A program made the translations under genes and the position numbers. This document shows, piece after piece, positions 16,871-26,307 of a DNA stretch of 64,000 nucleotides. Source of the stretch: Rothia terrae (lineage in GTDB: Bacteria > Actinomycetota > Actinomycetes > Actinomycetales > Micrococcaceae). Where the stretch lies: positions 58,068 to 122,067 of the forward strand of contig NZ_JAAXPV010000007.1 in the NCBI RefSeq assembly GCF_012396615.1. The letters run 5' to 3'. How positions within the stretch are numbered: position 1 is the first letter of the stretch; the number at the start of each line of letters is the position of its first letter. A model generated the notes under the pieces. The model made no database searches. It had not been told where the DNA came from and saw only the letters and a list, made by a program, of their open reading frames with translations.

Positions 16871-16924
16871 AAAAATAAAAGGCGCCCTTACCTGCGCTCT
16901 TGTTCAAGAGGCAGATAGGGACGC
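16871..16924 (-). terminator. Terminator of the 2-oxoacid dehydrogenase operon
   Basis: On the minus strand a stem of about 14 bases (16924-16911 with 16895-16882; GCGtCCCTAtCTGC type) has an inner hairpin CTCTTG/CAAGAG and is followed by TTTTATTTTT. It lies just beyond the E2 stop. The stretch 16687-16870 holds nothing recognisable. Confidence 0.75.
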
Positions 16925-16950
16925 ATCGGCAACACGTTGTGGAAGGGTCG

Positions 16951-18444
16951 TTACATATCCAACAGTAAAGCGGGCTCTTCGAGAATCGCCGCGACATCCG
17001 CCATGAAGCGCGCCGACAGATCGCCGTCTACAGCACGGTGGTCGAACGAACCACCCAGAGTGGTCACCCAGCGTGGGATAACTTCACCATCAACAACCCA
17101 GGGCTTCTGTTTGATGGTGCCGAACGCCAGAATGCCGACCTCACCGGGGTTCAAGATCGGGGTACCGGTATCGATACCCAGCACACCGATGTTGGTAATG
17201 GTGAATGTGCCGCCAGACATATCGGAGGGTTGAGTCTTGCCTTCGCGTGCAGTGGCAGTCAGATCGTTGAGCGCTACCGCAAGCTCGCGCAATGTAAGAT
17301 CCTGAGCGTTCTTGATGTTAGGCACCAGCAAGCCGCGCGGTGTTGCAGCCGCGATACCCAGGTTCATGTAGTGCTTAATCAGAATCTCTGAGTCAGTCCA
17401 CGTAGCGTTAACCTGCGGGTTTCGGGCAGCCGCGTAGATGACTGCCTTTGCAAGAATCAGTAGCGGAGTGACTTTCACGCCTTCGTACTTGGGTGACTTC
17501 TTGAGACGCTTGACGAACTCCATGGTGCGGGTGGCATCAACATCAACAAAGATTGAGACGTGCGGTGCGGTAAACGCTGACTGCGACATAGCGCGGGCAG
17601 TCGCCTTACGCACGCCCTTTACCTTGATACGCTCGATGCGGTCATCGCCGATGCTCTCAGCGTTCCAGAAATCGCCGTCTTCGCTGTGCGCGGTGGTCTC
17701 AGCAATATGAGCCACGTAGTTCATCAGGTCTTGCTTGGTGACCTGCCCGTTATCGCCAGTCGGTTTTACGTCGGCAAGATCAACGCCCAAATCCTGCGCC
17801 GCTTTGCGCACAGGAGGTTTTGCGAGAGTGGGGCGGTGCGGAATCGAACCGGTAGGCTCCCCCGCTACCTCGTTGCGACCGTTGGCGGGCATCCGACGGA
17901 TAGCTTCGCGTCCTTCTTCAACTAACTTGGTGGCACGGCCCTGCAGTTCTTGCCAGTTGGGCAGACTGCCCTTGAGCAGGCCCTTCTTCTCGCCCGGTTG
18001 CGCAGGCTGAGGGGCGCGTTCAGGTTCTTGCGGTGCAGGACGCGGCGCAGGCGCGGGACGCTTGCGCGCGCGACGCTTGACGGAGTCAGCTTTAGGCCCT
18101 GAGCCAACGAGTGCTTGCGGTGCGGGCTCATCATCAGGTTCAGCTTCGTCTTCTGCTGCCTCAGATGGAACGCGCGTCCGCTGCTTGTGGTCATCGCCGC
18201 TCTCATCGCCACCGGAAATCGCGATGATGGGGGTGCCGGTTTCTACGGTTTCGCCCTCTGCCACCAGCAGTGATTCTACGGTGCCTGAATACGGGGAAGG
18301 TAGCTCGACCACTGACTTTGCGGTTTCGATTTCTACAATGACATCGTTGACCTCAACGCTGTCACCCTCAGCAACTTTCCAGGAGAGAATATCGGCTTCG
18401 GTGAGGCCTTCACCGACATCGGGTAGCTCAAAAATTTGTGACAT
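16951..18444 (-). CDS. Dihydrolipoamide acyltransferase (E2) of a 2-oxoacid dehydrogenase complex
   Basis: 497-aa E2 core enzyme. One lipoyl domain (1-80) carries the lipoylated Lys43 in [13 protein letters not shown] Pro/Ala/Arg-rich linker, a peripheral-subunit-binding domain (about 225-260, [18 protein letters not shown]) and the catalytic domain follow, with DHRAVDG near the C-terminus. It passes acyl groups from E1 to CoA. The start at 18444 opens directly with the lipoyl domain; a longer frame upstream overlaps the E1beta gene and is rejected. E3 is not encoded in the window. Sequence cannot settle pyruvate versus branched-chain substrate. Confidence 0.92.
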   Translation of the reverse strand: MSQIFELPDVGEGLTEADILSWKVAEGDSVEVNDVIVEIETAKSVVELPSPYSGTVESLLVAEGETVETGTPIIAISGGDESGDDHKQRTRVPSEAAEDEAEPDDEPAPQALVGSGPKADSVKRRARKRPAPAPRPAPQEPERAPQPAQPGEKKGLLKGSLPNWQELQGRATKLVEEGREAIRRMPANGRNEVAGEPTGSIPHRPTLAKPPVRKAAQDLGVDLADVKPTGDNGQVTKQDLMNYVAHIAETTAHSEDGDFWNAESIGDDRIERIKVKGVRKATARAMSQSAFTAPHVSIFVDVDATRTMEFVKRLKKSPKYEGVKVTPLLILAKAVIYAAARNPQVNATWTDSEILIKHYMNLGIAAATPRGLLVPNIKNAQDLTLRELAVALNDLTATAREGKTQPSDMSGGTFTITNIGVLGIDTGTPILNPGEVGILAFGTIKQKPWVVDGEVIPRWVTTLGGSFDHRAVDGDLSARFMADVAAILEEPALLLDM

Positions 18445-18460
18445 CTTTTCTCTTACCTCT

Positions 18461-19465
18461 TTAGTAGGTGAATGAACGTTCGATGGCTTCGAGAATACGG
18501 TCAATGCCCGGCACATATTCTTCTTCGACCTTGGCAACGGGGTACGGCATATGGAAGCCACCCACGCGGAGCACCGGAGCTTCGAGGGAGTAGAAGCAAC
18601 GCTCGGTGATGCTGGCAGAGAGTTCGCCGCCCATGCCGCCGAAGGTGGGTGCCTCGTGGGCGATGACCAGGCGTCCTGTCTTGTTCACGGATTCAGCCAC
18701 GGTCTCAACATCTAGCGGTGAGATAGATCGAAGGTCGATAACTTCTACGCTGTAGCCACCTTCTTGAGCAGCCTGCGCAGCGGCCAAAGCTACCGGCACC
18801 AGTGCTCCGTAGGTGGCGATGGTGAGGTCTTTACCCGCGCGCACCACTTCAGCGGTAAAGGGATCAAAGTTGGTGTGCCCAAAGTTGACGGCGCCCTTCA
18901 TCCAGTAGCGACGCTTGGGTTCGAAGAAGATGACGGGGTCGGGTGACTCAATGCTTTTACGCAAGCCCCAGTAGGCGTCGTGCGGTGAGGACGCGGTTAC
19001 AACGCGCAAACCCGGAGTATGGGCAAAGAGAGCCTCGGGTGACTCGGAGTGGTGCTCAACAGAGCCAATCACGCCGCCAAAGGGAATACGAATGGTCACG
19101 GGCACTTCAAAATTCTTACCCGTGCGTCCGTGCATTTTAGACAGCTGCGAGGTGATCTGGTTGAAGGCGGGAAAAACAAAACCGTCGAACTGAATTTCAG
19201 GTACAGGACGGTAACCCTTCATCGCAAGACCGATGGAGGTGCCGATAATACCGGCCTCACCTAAAGGTGAGTCCATCACGCGCTTTTCACCAAATTCAGC
19301 GCTCAGCCCCTCGGTCACGCGAAAGACGCCGCCGAGCTTGCCGATGTCCTCACCCATCAGCACAACCTTGTTGCTCTCGCTCATGGCATCGCGAAGCGCG
19401 CGATTGATAGCTTTAGCCATCGTCAGGGTTTCAACGGCGGGAGCTTCATTCATTTCAGTTGTCAT
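18461..19465 (-). CDS. 2-oxoacid dehydrogenase E1 component, beta subunit
   Basis: 334-aa transketolase-like E1beta. Family landmarks are [65 protein letters not shown] and [13 protein letters not shown]. With E1alpha it forms the thiamine-diphosphate heterotetramer that decarboxylates pyruvate or branched-chain 2-oxoacids. The ATG overlaps the E1alpha stop by one base. The 16-base gap to E2 completes a compact operon. Confidence 0.93.
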   Translation of the reverse strand: MTTEMNEAPAVETLTMAKAINRALRDAMSESNKVVLMGEDIGKLGGVFRVTEGLSAEFGEKRVMDSPLGEAGIIGTSIGLAMKGYRPVPEIQFDGFVFPAFNQITSQLSKMHGRTGKNFEVPVTIRIPFGGVIGSVEHHSESPEALFAHTPGLRVVTASSPHDAYWGLRKSIESPDPVIFFEPKRRYWMKGAVNFGHTNFDPFTAEVVRAGKDLTIATYGALVPVALAAAQAAQEGGYSVEVIDLRSISPLDVETVAESVNKTGRLVIAHEAPTFGGMGGELSASITERCFYSLEAPVLRVGGFHMPYPVAKVEEEYVPGIDRILEAIERSFTY

Positions 19466-20616
19466 TAGTTCTGCTCCTCAAAGCCTTCTTGGTATTCCTG
19501 GAACCACTGCGCTTCTTCTTGAACCAGCGGATGCGCCGACGCGTATACGCGCTCAAAGAAATCTTCAAAACGGGGGTTCTGCAGGTTAAGAGCACTGTTG
19601 CGAACGGATGCGCCGTATTCTTTGACCTCTGCCATGAGTTCTTCGAAGAAAGAATCCGGTGTGCCTTGCGCACGCAGATACTTTTCCAGGCGTCCGATGG
19701 GCTCGTGAAGAGTGCGGCTCTCAAGTTCCTCGTTGGTGCGGTACTTGGTGGGATCATCCGCGGTGGTGTGAGCACCTAGACGGTAGGTTTCTGCTTCAAT
19801 CAGCACGGGGCCTTCGCCCGCACGAATTTTCTCTAGGGCGTAGCGAGTTGCTGCTACAACGGCCAAGATGTCGTTGCCGTCCACTCGCAGGCCTTCAAAA
19901 CCGTAGCCGGCTGCGCGGGTAGCGATAGGCACGCGAGACTGTGTAGAGAACGGCACAGAGATAGCCCATTGGTTGTTCTGAACAAAGAAGAGCACCGGTG
20001 CGTTATAGGATGCGGCAAACACCATTGACTCGTGAACTTCGCCTTCGGTGGATGAGCCATCGCCGAAGTACGCCAGCACGGCGGGTTTTTCATCGCTGTT
20101 CGGGTCGCGTTCATTACCGAAATCAGCGTCGAAGTTCAAGCCCATGGCATAGCCGGTTGCATGCGGAACCTGCGCCGCGAGCACCAGCGTGTAAGCCTGA
20201 AAGTTATGGTCTTGGGGCTTCCAGCCGCAGGTATTAACACCGCGGAACAGCGCCAGCAGTTCGCCGGGATCGATACCGCGGCTAATGGCAACACCGTGTT
20301 CGCGGTATGAAGGAAAAATAAAGTCTTCGGGGCGAGTAGCAAATGCAGAACCCACCTGCGCAGCTTCCTGACCCTTGCACGGTGCCCACAGGGCAAGCTG
20401 TCCCTGACGCTGAAGTGCTGTTGCTTCATCGTCAAAACGGCGGGTGAGCATCATGGTGCGGTACACCTGTTGCAGAGTTTCACGATCTATATCTTCTACG
20501 TAAGGGCTGAACTTATCATCGTGCTGAAGCTGTGCTTCTTCGTTGAGAAGCTGTAACCGAGCGGGGATTCCCCACGGGTTAGATGGCACCTCAACGGTTG
20601 TTTGTTGCTCGGGCAT
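19465..20616 (-). CDS. 2-oxoacid dehydrogenase E1 component, alpha subunit
   Basis: 383-aa E1alpha. The thiamine-diphosphate motif is GDGSSTEGEVHESMVFAA followed by NNQWAISVP. The conserved YREHGVAISRG and YRLGAHTTADDPTKYR stretches, the latter the phosphorylation-loop region, are present. The alpha/beta split and similarity to BkdA/PdhA place it in the branched-chain/pyruvate group; the substrate is undecided. First gene of the three-gene operon. Confidence 0.92.
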   Translation of the reverse strand: MPEQQTTVEVPSNPWGIPARLQLLNEEAQLQHDDKFSPYVEDIDRETLQQVYRTMMLTRRFDDEATALQRQGQLALWAPCKGQEAAQVGSAFATRPEDFIFPSYREHGVAISRGIDPGELLALFRGVNTCGWKPQDHNFQAYTLVLAAQVPHATGYAMGLNFDADFGNERDPNSDEKPAVLAYFGDGSSTEGEVHESMVFAASYNAPVLFFVQNNQWAISVPFSTQSRVPIATRAAGYGFEGLRVDGNDILAVVAATRYALEKIRAGEGPVLIEAETYRLGAHTTADDPTKYRTNEELESRTLHEPIGRLEKYLRAQGTPDSFFEELMAEVKEYGASVRNSALNLQNPRFEDFFERVYASAHPLVQEEAQWFQEYQEGFEEQN

Positions 20617-20759
20617 AAACCCTCCGTATAGATATAAATTTTATAGGCGCAAAAGACGCGGTGACGCGCTACGACAGGTGCGTTCGCGGGAGTACTGGCG
20701 CTTTTGCAGATGTTTCTCTTTTAAAAAAATTAGCCTATCTTTTCAAAAATAGCGATATC

Positions 20760-20808
20760 CGCCCCGGCGAGGTTACCCACATCATAGAATGGGCTCCTTG
20801 CCGGGGCG
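20760..20808 (-). terminator. Stem-loop downstream of hisC
   Basis: CGCCCCGGCGAGG (20760-20772) pairs with CCTTGCCGGGGCG (20796-20808) with one wobble, around a loop that itself pairs (CCCAT/ATGTGGG on the minus strand). It lies 20 bases beyond the hisC stop. T-rich sequence on the minus strand begins only about 12 bases after the stem, so it may terminate less efficiently or stabilise the 3' end. Confidence 0.5.
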
Positions 20809-20827
20809 AAAGTGCTACAGCTAGCTT

Positions 20828-21955
20828 CTAGTTTGCTGAGATAAATTCTTCGCAGACTTGAAGCAATCGCGCGTTAGCTTCGTCTTCGCCAACGCTCACG
20901 CGCACGCCCTCGGTGCCGAAAGCACGAACGCTCAGGGCATTCGCATCGGCGAGTGCACTGAATTCAGGGGTGCGCTCCCCCAGCGGTAGCCACACAAAGT
21001 TCGCTCGCGTTTTAGGAACGTCATAGCCTAGTTCCTTCAAACGTTTCACCATTTTTTCTCGCTCTTCCACCAGATGCTCAACGCGGTTCATAACCTCGTC
21101 ACTGTGATCGATGGACGCAATTGCTGCTCGCTCTGCAAGGCGGCTAACAGCAAAGGGGGTAGCGCCTACGCGCAGGTGCTGAGTGAGCTCGGGATGCGAG
21201 ATTGAGTAGCCAACGCGCAGGCCTGCCAGCCCCTGTGCCTTAGAGAAGGTGCGCAGAATAACCACGTTGTTGTAGTCAGGGTAAACATCCAGGCCGTTAA
21301 CGGGGGGCTGCTCGTTCGCATCAAGGGGTGAGACAGCGCAGAATTCAAAGTATGCCTCGTCAATAACAACAACGACGTTCTTGGGCACCTTCACCAAGAA
21401 TTTGCGCACCTGGTCTTCGGTGAGAGCGGGGCCGGTGGGATTGTTGGGGGTGCACAGCAGAATGACGCGGGTGCGGTCGGTAATAGCCGCTGCCATCGCA
21501 TCCAAGTCGTGTGAACCATCTGCCAGGTTAGGAATCTGCACGCTCTTAGCGCCCGCCAGACCTACCACAATGGGGTATGCCTCAAAGGAGCGCCACGCGT
21601 AAATGACCTCGTCCTGAGTGCCGTCGGGGTTGCCACCAGCAAAGGTTGCCATCATCTGCTGAAGGGCGCCCAAGCTACCGGCACCTGTCACGATATCTTC
21701 GGCATCTACACCTAACTGCTCTGAAAGCTTGGTGCGAAGCTCGGTAGAGAGAGGGTCGGGGTAACGGTGCACCTGGTCAAAGCTAGAGAGAACCTCGGCA
21801 ACAGAAGCTACAGGTCCGAACGGGTTTTCGTTGGAAGAAAGTTTGTACTGTTCGAGGCCCTCTACCTTAGCGGCGGGCTTGCCAGCAGAATATGCCGGAA
21901 GCTGGCTGAAGACAGGGCGCGGCTGAGGGGCAGGTGAATGTGGATTCTGAGTCAT
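20828..21955 (-). CDS. hisC: Histidinol-phosphate/aromatic aminotransferase
   Basis: 375-aa PLP-dependent class I/II aminotransferase. Landmarks are YKLSSNENPFGP near residue 37, CTPNNPTGP near 168, VIDEAYFEF near 197, and the PLP-binding Lys239 in RTFSKAQGLAGLRVGY. It transfers amino groups in histidine (and often aromatic amino acid) synthesis. It stands outside a his operon, which favours a HisC2/aromatic role in actinobacteria; the exact substrate is uncertain. The start at 21955 is chosen because further upstream sequence overlaps the next gene and lacks family similarity. Confidence 0.88.
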   Translation of the reverse strand: MTQNPHSPAPQPRPVFSQLPAYSAGKPAAKVEGLEQYKLSSNENPFGPVASVAEVLSSFDQVHRYPDPLSTELRTKLSEQLGVDAEDIVTGAGSLGALQQMMATFAGGNPDGTQDEVIYAWRSFEAYPIVVGLAGAKSVQIPNLADGSHDLDAMAAAITDRTRVILLCTPNNPTGPALTEDQVRKFLVKVPKNVVVVIDEAYFEFCAVSPLDANEQPPVNGLDVYPDYNNVVILRTFSKAQGLAGLRVGYSISHPELTQHLRVGATPFAVSRLAERAAIASIDHSDEVMNRVEHLVEEREKMVKRLKELGYDVPKTRANFVWLPLGERTPEFSALADANALSVRAFGTEGVRVSVGEDEANARLLQVCEEFISAN

Positions 21956-21996
21956 AACTTTGATTGTAAGTCTTTCAAGAGTGTTGTGCGCAACAT

Positions 21997-24003
21997 TTAT
22001 GACGCTGGTGCGGGAGTTGGGGGTCGCGTCGGAGTATTCCACGCTGCCCACCACGAGTCGGCCGGAACATCGCAATTCATAGCGATAGGTGCCCCCGCAT
22101 CCACTCGTGGCTTAGGCAGGCTATCGGCAATCTCTTCAGATACTTTATCGCCGGTAAACCGCAGGGTTTCTTGAACGTTGTATGCCTTGAGCACCTGCTG
22201 AGTTTCAGGCGCGGCGTCCTCAAGCCCGTCGTTATCTTCAGTGATAAGGTCAAACCCAGTAGAAACTTCTCCTACGATACCGCTTGTTTTATCAACCTTT
22301 CCTTGAAAATCTTTGAGCTTTTCAATGCCTGAGTCCAGAGAGACGGCAGGTTCCTGGTGAGGGTTTGCGTATGCTGACGAGGTACCTTCCATTTTCTCTT
22401 TGGCATCTGCTTTTATTTCATCGGCATGAAAATTCACCGCTGAATCAGCACCGTACTGAACGGATTGGTCTGCAACCGATAGACCCACCTCTACTCGACG
22501 GTTACGAACGCTTTCTGGCGTGGAGTGCACCGGCATCGTGCTACCGGCGGTCAGTGAGGACGCTGACGACGCTGCCGCGCCGGTAAGAAAAGGTCGCGCA
22601 TCCTGCATCCGTCCGGCAACCAGCGAACTATCGGGGTTTTCAACCGCCGCGATGTACTGACTCATGTCGTGAGCTTCCACGGGGTTAAAGGTGGTTTCTT
22701 CTATCGAGTCAACGTAGATCATGCGGTCATCAGTGCCATTTTCATGTTCGGCGCTGTTGCCCTGCAGAATAGGAACGGAGTCATCGACCTGACGAATTTC
22801 TGTGTAGGTTGTACCGGGTGCCCTATGCATGCTGCCGGTTGGGCCGCCAAAACCGTAGACCTGTTGCACCTTATATTTTTGGCTGAGAAAAGGACTGGAT
22901 GCGGCGTTGAAAGCAGCCATCGCACCCTGGCTATGCCCCACCATCATGAGCGATGTTCCCGGATCAATCCCTGCCTGACGCAGTGCCTGCTCAATGAGTT
23001 GGGTGCTGGCAAAAGCGTCCTCGTAGGTGGTTCCGGTGTCCATTTGGGTGTGTTGAATAGTTTGTTCGGTTCCTAATACCTCACCTTTCACAGGTGCTGA
23101 ACCGAAGTCAGTGCCCGGTAAGTACACCACGACTTTGATTTCTCCGGTGGCGCTATCGACAACTTTTTGAAGACCGATGCTCGAGTACATTTCTATAGCG
23201 CCGTGTTCTGCTTGGAAGGTATCAAACTTCTCTGCGGCGTTACTGGTGAGCTGCAAATTACGGGCTAATACGGCAGGGTCGTTGAGATCGGTTTCGTATT
23301 CTTTACCAAGGACGCTGGGGTCTACCGCTTGAGCGTGATCGAGTGTGCCATAGGAGCCAGCTTTACGCAGAATCTCATCGGTCGTTTGAGTAAGGTCATC
23401 AACTTCGTGACCAAAGATTGTTTCGAGATTATTCTTCAGGCGTCGATTAGCGAAGGCGCCGCCGTTGAGTTTGGTATCTAGGTAATAACCGAACCCAAAC
23501 ATTGCCACGGCTGTTGTATAGCCAATTCCCGCAATCTCAGGGTGCCCAGCTTCAGACAAATGTCCTGACGTCGCATAGAGGGCATAGGCCCCCACATACG
23601 TGTACTGCCCAATATGGCGCTTAATGTACTCTTGCTCGCTCAGCAACGTGCGGTCAAGTACGTACGTGGTTTCTTCCGTTGAAAGGTGATGACCGAACAG
23701 GCTATTGAGCAGGTGATTAGCGGCTTCTTCGGCACGCTGATAATTATCACTGGCAAACTGCACGCTACGGGCAGTAGCAGTTACCGCAGCCCCATCGGCA
23801 CCGATTGCCGCACCAATCTCCCCGAGATCCACAAGAGTCTGCGCGCCGCATCCTGAAGAATCTGCCGCAGCAAGCGGGGCAAAACGGGCGGCGATACTGA
23901 CCAAAGAAAAAACGACGTTATCGTACTCAGAACAGGCCTGACACAAGGAACGGGAGCACTGTTCTAAATCTTCTGTCACGATACGGATGCTAGTGAGCGT
24001 CAC
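21997..24003 (-). CDS. Large protein with helical WXG-like N-terminus and GHSQG lipase/esterase domain
   Basis: 668-aa protein with GTG start. Residues 1-110 are helical and Ala-rich, like the secretion domain of type VII secretion substrates; there is no signal peptide. Residues about 260-450 form an alpha/beta-hydrolase: VVVYLPGTDF near 292, the nucleophile elbow GHSQG with Ser358, a candidate Asp at 407/408 in QVDDSVP, and His445 in VEAHDMSQY. The last 200 residues are low-complexity and end in Pro/Thr. It is coupled to the helical protein upstream. A secreted lipase or toxin is inferred from this architecture, not proven. Confidence 0.7.
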   Translation of the reverse strand: MTLTSIRIVTEDLEQCSRSLCQACSEYDNVVFSLVSIAARFAPLAAADSSGCGAQTLVDLGEIGAAIGADGAAVTATARSVQFASDNYQRAEEAANHLLNSLFGHHLSTEETTYVLDRTLLSEQEYIKRHIGQYTYVGAYALYATSGHLSEAGHPEIAGIGYTTAVAMFGFGYYLDTKLNGGAFANRRLKNNLETIFGHEVDDLTQTTDEILRKAGSYGTLDHAQAVDPSVLGKEYETDLNDPAVLARNLQLTSNAAEKFDTFQAEHGAIEMYSSIGLQKVVDSATGEIKVVVYLPGTDFGSAPVKGEVLGTEQTIQHTQMDTGTTYEDAFASTQLIEQALRQAGIDPGTSLMMVGHSQGAMAAFNAASSPFLSQKYKVQQVYGFGGPTGSMHRAPGTTYTEIRQVDDSVPILQGNSAEHENGTDDRMIYVDSIEETTFNPVEAHDMSQYIAAVENPDSSLVAGRMQDARPFLTGAAASSASSLTAGSTMPVHSTPESVRNRRVEVGLSVADQSVQYGADSAVNFHADEIKADAKEKMEGTSSAYANPHQEPAVSLDSGIEKLKDFQGKVDKTSGIVGEVSTGFDLITEDNDGLEDAAPETQQVLKAYNVQETLRFTGDKVSEEIADSLPKPRVDAGAPIAMNCDVPADSWWAAWNTPTRPPTPAPAS

Positions 24004-24042
24004 GGTGGTTCTTTCTTCACAAATCTGTCATTACACGGTGCG

Positions 24043-24570
24043 CTAGCGCACCATACGTTCGGCGGCGAGAATAAGCGGGCTCGCCATCAAGTCATCTAGT
24101 GCCCCTTGTGCGGCGGTGACGCTGGCATCTAAAAAGACGTCGGCGACTTCTTCGATGAGGTTGTTAGAGGCAACAGCGTCAATGGTTGCATCTACCGTCT
24201 GCCCTACAGCTGCAATCATGGCCGCCAGCTCTTCAAGCCGCTGAGCAACTGCGGCGCCCGTGGCGGTCACCTCAGCCTGTATATTTTCAAGACGACGCTG
24301 AAATCCTGCGTTTGCGGCCCAGTGATTTTGCACGGCTTTGAGGTAAAGGTCGGCCGTGCGAGACTGCCATTGTGGCTGGGTACTGTGCGCTATAGACGTT
24401 TCAGCCCGGTGCAAGGCAAGGCACTGGATGCGAAGATCGGCGCAGATAGATTCGGCGTAATCACGCACATCCTGCGCCAAGGCACGAACTTTCTCAGCCG
24501 CGCCGGATGCCGCAGATGAGCCCATTCCCGATGCGGACGCGTGCTGCAAGGCGAGGTGAAGCAAAGACAT
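24043..24570 (-). CDS. Small all-helical protein, WXG100-like partner candidate
   Basis: 175-aa protein, Ala-rich and almost entirely helical in character. A QPQWQSRTADLYLKAVQNHW segment (about 65-85) resembles the W-x-S/G turn of ESX/WXG proteins. There is no signal peptide or membrane segment. The start at 24570 was chosen over one 12 codons upstream, whose extra residues (LYLYFDRKNHT) look non-coding. It lies 39 bases upstream of the lipase-domain gene, and both have GAAAGAACCAC-like sequence ahead of the start. No function can be assigned from sequence alone. Confidence 0.65.
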   Translation of the reverse strand: MSLLHLALQHASASGMGSSAASGAAEKVRALAQDVRDYAESICADLRIQCLALHRAETSIAHSTQPQWQSRTADLYLKAVQNHWAANAGFQRRLENIQAEVTATGAAVAQRLEELAAMIAAVGQTVDATIDAVASNNLIEEVADVFLDASVTAAQGALDDLMASPLILAAERMVR

Positions 24571-24665
24571 GGTGTGGTTCTTTCGGTCGAAATATAGATA
24601 CAACAACGAACGATGTCTTTACCGTAAAACCAAGCATTCGCGTAGCCAAGAGAAACAGCTAAATC

Positions 24666-24730
24666 TGTGGATAAGCCCCCTCTTTTCGTCCTTATCCACA
24701 GGTTTTTATGTCAGATTTTCGCTATCCACA
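24666..24730. promoter_or_regulatory. Cluster of three DnaA-box-like sites upstream of purB
   Basis: TGTGGATAA (24666-24674) is a perfect TTATCCACA box on the minus strand, TTATCCACA (24692-24700) is perfect on the plus strand, and CTATCCACA (24722-24730) has one mismatch. The first two form an 11-base inverted repeat CTGTGGATAAG/CTTATCCACAG. The cluster lies 47-112 bases before purB, where DnaA could act as a transcription factor. Confidence 0.6.
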
Positions 24731-24776
24731 GGCTCGGGGGTGAGCTTGCACAACGCTTCATGTCACAATAGAAACT

Positions 24777-26219
24777 ATGTCTCACAGCGATAACAACACT
24801 TTGCCCTCAGGCCGCATTTCTTTGGCCTCCGCCGACATTGCACTTGGTGCTCTCGACGGCCGCTACAAGTCAGCAACTGCTCCCCTCGTCGACTACCTCT
24901 CAGAGGCAGCGCTCAACCGCGACCGCGTCCACGTTGAAATTGAATGGTTCATCTACCTGTGCAACAACGAGGTTCTGCCCGGTCTCAAGCCGTTGACCGA
25001 TGAGCAGCAGGCTGGCTTGCGCGCCATCGTCACTGATTTCAACGAAGATTCCATCAAAGAACTGGCTGAGATTGAGGCCGTTACCGTTCACGATGTGAAG
25101 GCTGTTGAATACTACATTGGTAACCGCCTTGAAGGCCTGGGTTTGGCTCACCTCAAGCCCCTGGTTCACTTTGGCTGCACCTCAGAAGACATCAACAACC
25201 TCTCTTACGCGCTGGGTATTAAGGACGCTGTCACCAACGTCTGGTTGCCTGCGGCCCGCGCTTTGGTTGAGCAGATTATGAAGCTTGCCGAAGAAGCACG
25301 CGAGGTTCCCATGCTTTCTCGCACCCACGGTCAGCCTGCTACCCCCTCAACTCTGGGCAAGGAGCTGGCCGTCTTCGCGTACCGTTTGAACCGTCAGATT
25401 AAGCACATTGAAAACACCGAGTTCTTGGGCAAGATTAACGGTGCAACCGGTACTTACTCCGCTCACATGGTTTCAGTGCCCGGCGCTGACTGGCAGAAGG
25501 TTTCAGAAGAATTTGTGACCGGTTTGGGCTTGGATTGGAACCCGCTGACCACCCAGATTGAAAACCACGACTGGCAGGCAGAGCTCTACTCATCCATCGC
25601 GCACTTCAACCAGGTATTGCACAACCTCTGCACCGATGTTTGGAGCTACATCTCCATCCGCTTCTTCCGTCAGATTCCTGTGGCTGGCGCAACCGGCTCA
25701 TCCACCATGCCGCACAAGGTCAACCCCATCCGTTTTGAGAACGCTGAGGCTAACCTCGAGATCTCCAACTCACTGCTGAACACCTTGGGTGCAACCCTGA
25801 TTCAGTCACGTTGGCAGCGCGACCTTACCGACTCGTCCTCGCAGCGCAACATCGGTGTAGCGTTTGGTCACTCCGTGCTGGCGATTTCAAACGTTATCAA
25901 GGGTCTTGAGCGTCTTGATATCGCGGCTGATGTTATCGCTGAAGACCTGGATCAGAACTGGGAAGTTCTTGCTGAGGCTATTCAGATGGTCATGCGCGCC
26001 GAGGCAATCGCTGGCGTTGAGGGTATGGAAAACCCCTACGAGCGCCTGAAAGAACTCACCCGCGGCCACCGTGTGGACGCTGCTCGTCTGAAGGAATTTG
26101 TTGCTGAGCTGGGTCTCTCACAGGATGCTGAGAAGCGACTGAGCGAGCTCACCCCGCACACCTACATCGGTCTAGCACCGCAGCTGCTCGGTTACGCGAC
26201 TGAGCGTTACGCAAAGTAA
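24777..26219 (+). CDS. purB: Adenylosuccinate lyase
   Basis: 480-aa lyase of purine synthesis, cleaving SAICAR to AICAR and adenylosuccinate to AMP with release of fumarate. Fumarase/aspartase-superfamily landmarks: HDVKAVEYYIG near residue 103, FGCTSEDINNLSYAL, SRTHGQPATPSTLGKE, and the signature GSSTMPHKVNP with the catalytic Ser loop. Length fits the E. coli-type enzyme with an N-terminal extension. Monocistronic, preceded by DnaA-box-like sites and followed by a long inverted repeat. Confidence 0.96.
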   Translation: MSHSDNNTLPSGRISLASADIALGALDGRYKSATAPLVDYLSEAALNRDRVHVEIEWFIYLCNNEVLPGLKPLTDEQQAGLRAIVTDFNEDSIKELAEIEAVTVHDVKAVEYYIGNRLEGLGLAHLKPLVHFGCTSEDINNLSYALGIKDAVTNVWLPAARALVEQIMKLAEEAREVPMLSRTHGQPATPSTLGKELAVFAYRLNRQIKHIENTEFLGKINGATGTYSAHMVSVPGADWQKVSEEFVTGLGLDWNPLTTQIENHDWQAELYSSIAHFNQVLHNLCTDVWSYISIRFFRQIPVAGATGSSTMPHKVNPIRFENAEANLEISNSLLNTLGATLIQSRWQRDLTDSSSQRNIGVAFGHSVLAISNVIKGLERLDIAADVIAEDLDQNWEVLAEAIQMVMRAEAIAGVEGMENPYERLKELTRGHRVDAARLKEFVAELGLSQDAEKRLSELTPHTYIGLAPQLLGYATERYAK

Positions 26220-26228
26220 CTAGCGTCC

Positions 26229-26290
26229 TGCCTAAAGCGCAGTGAACCCCTGTTTTGGCTCAAGACAGGGGTTCAACTGCGCTTTAGGCA
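26229..26290. repeat. Long inverted repeat after purB
   Basis: Arms of about 25 bases (26229-26253 and 26265-26290) are complementary except for one bulged base; the left arm starts TGCCTAAAGCGCAGTGAACC. It lies between the purB stop and the next start at 26308. No T-run follows, so it may act as a transcript-stabilising or attenuating hairpin. The arm sequence is unrelated to the other two stem-loop families. Confidence 0.7.
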
Positions 26291-26307
26291 CTAGGTACAC
26301 TAAAACC

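Noticed and set aside
24666..24730. Origin of replication near purB
   Set aside because: Only three DnaA-box-like sites, with no dnaA, dnaN or DUE-type A+T region; a regulatory role is more likely.
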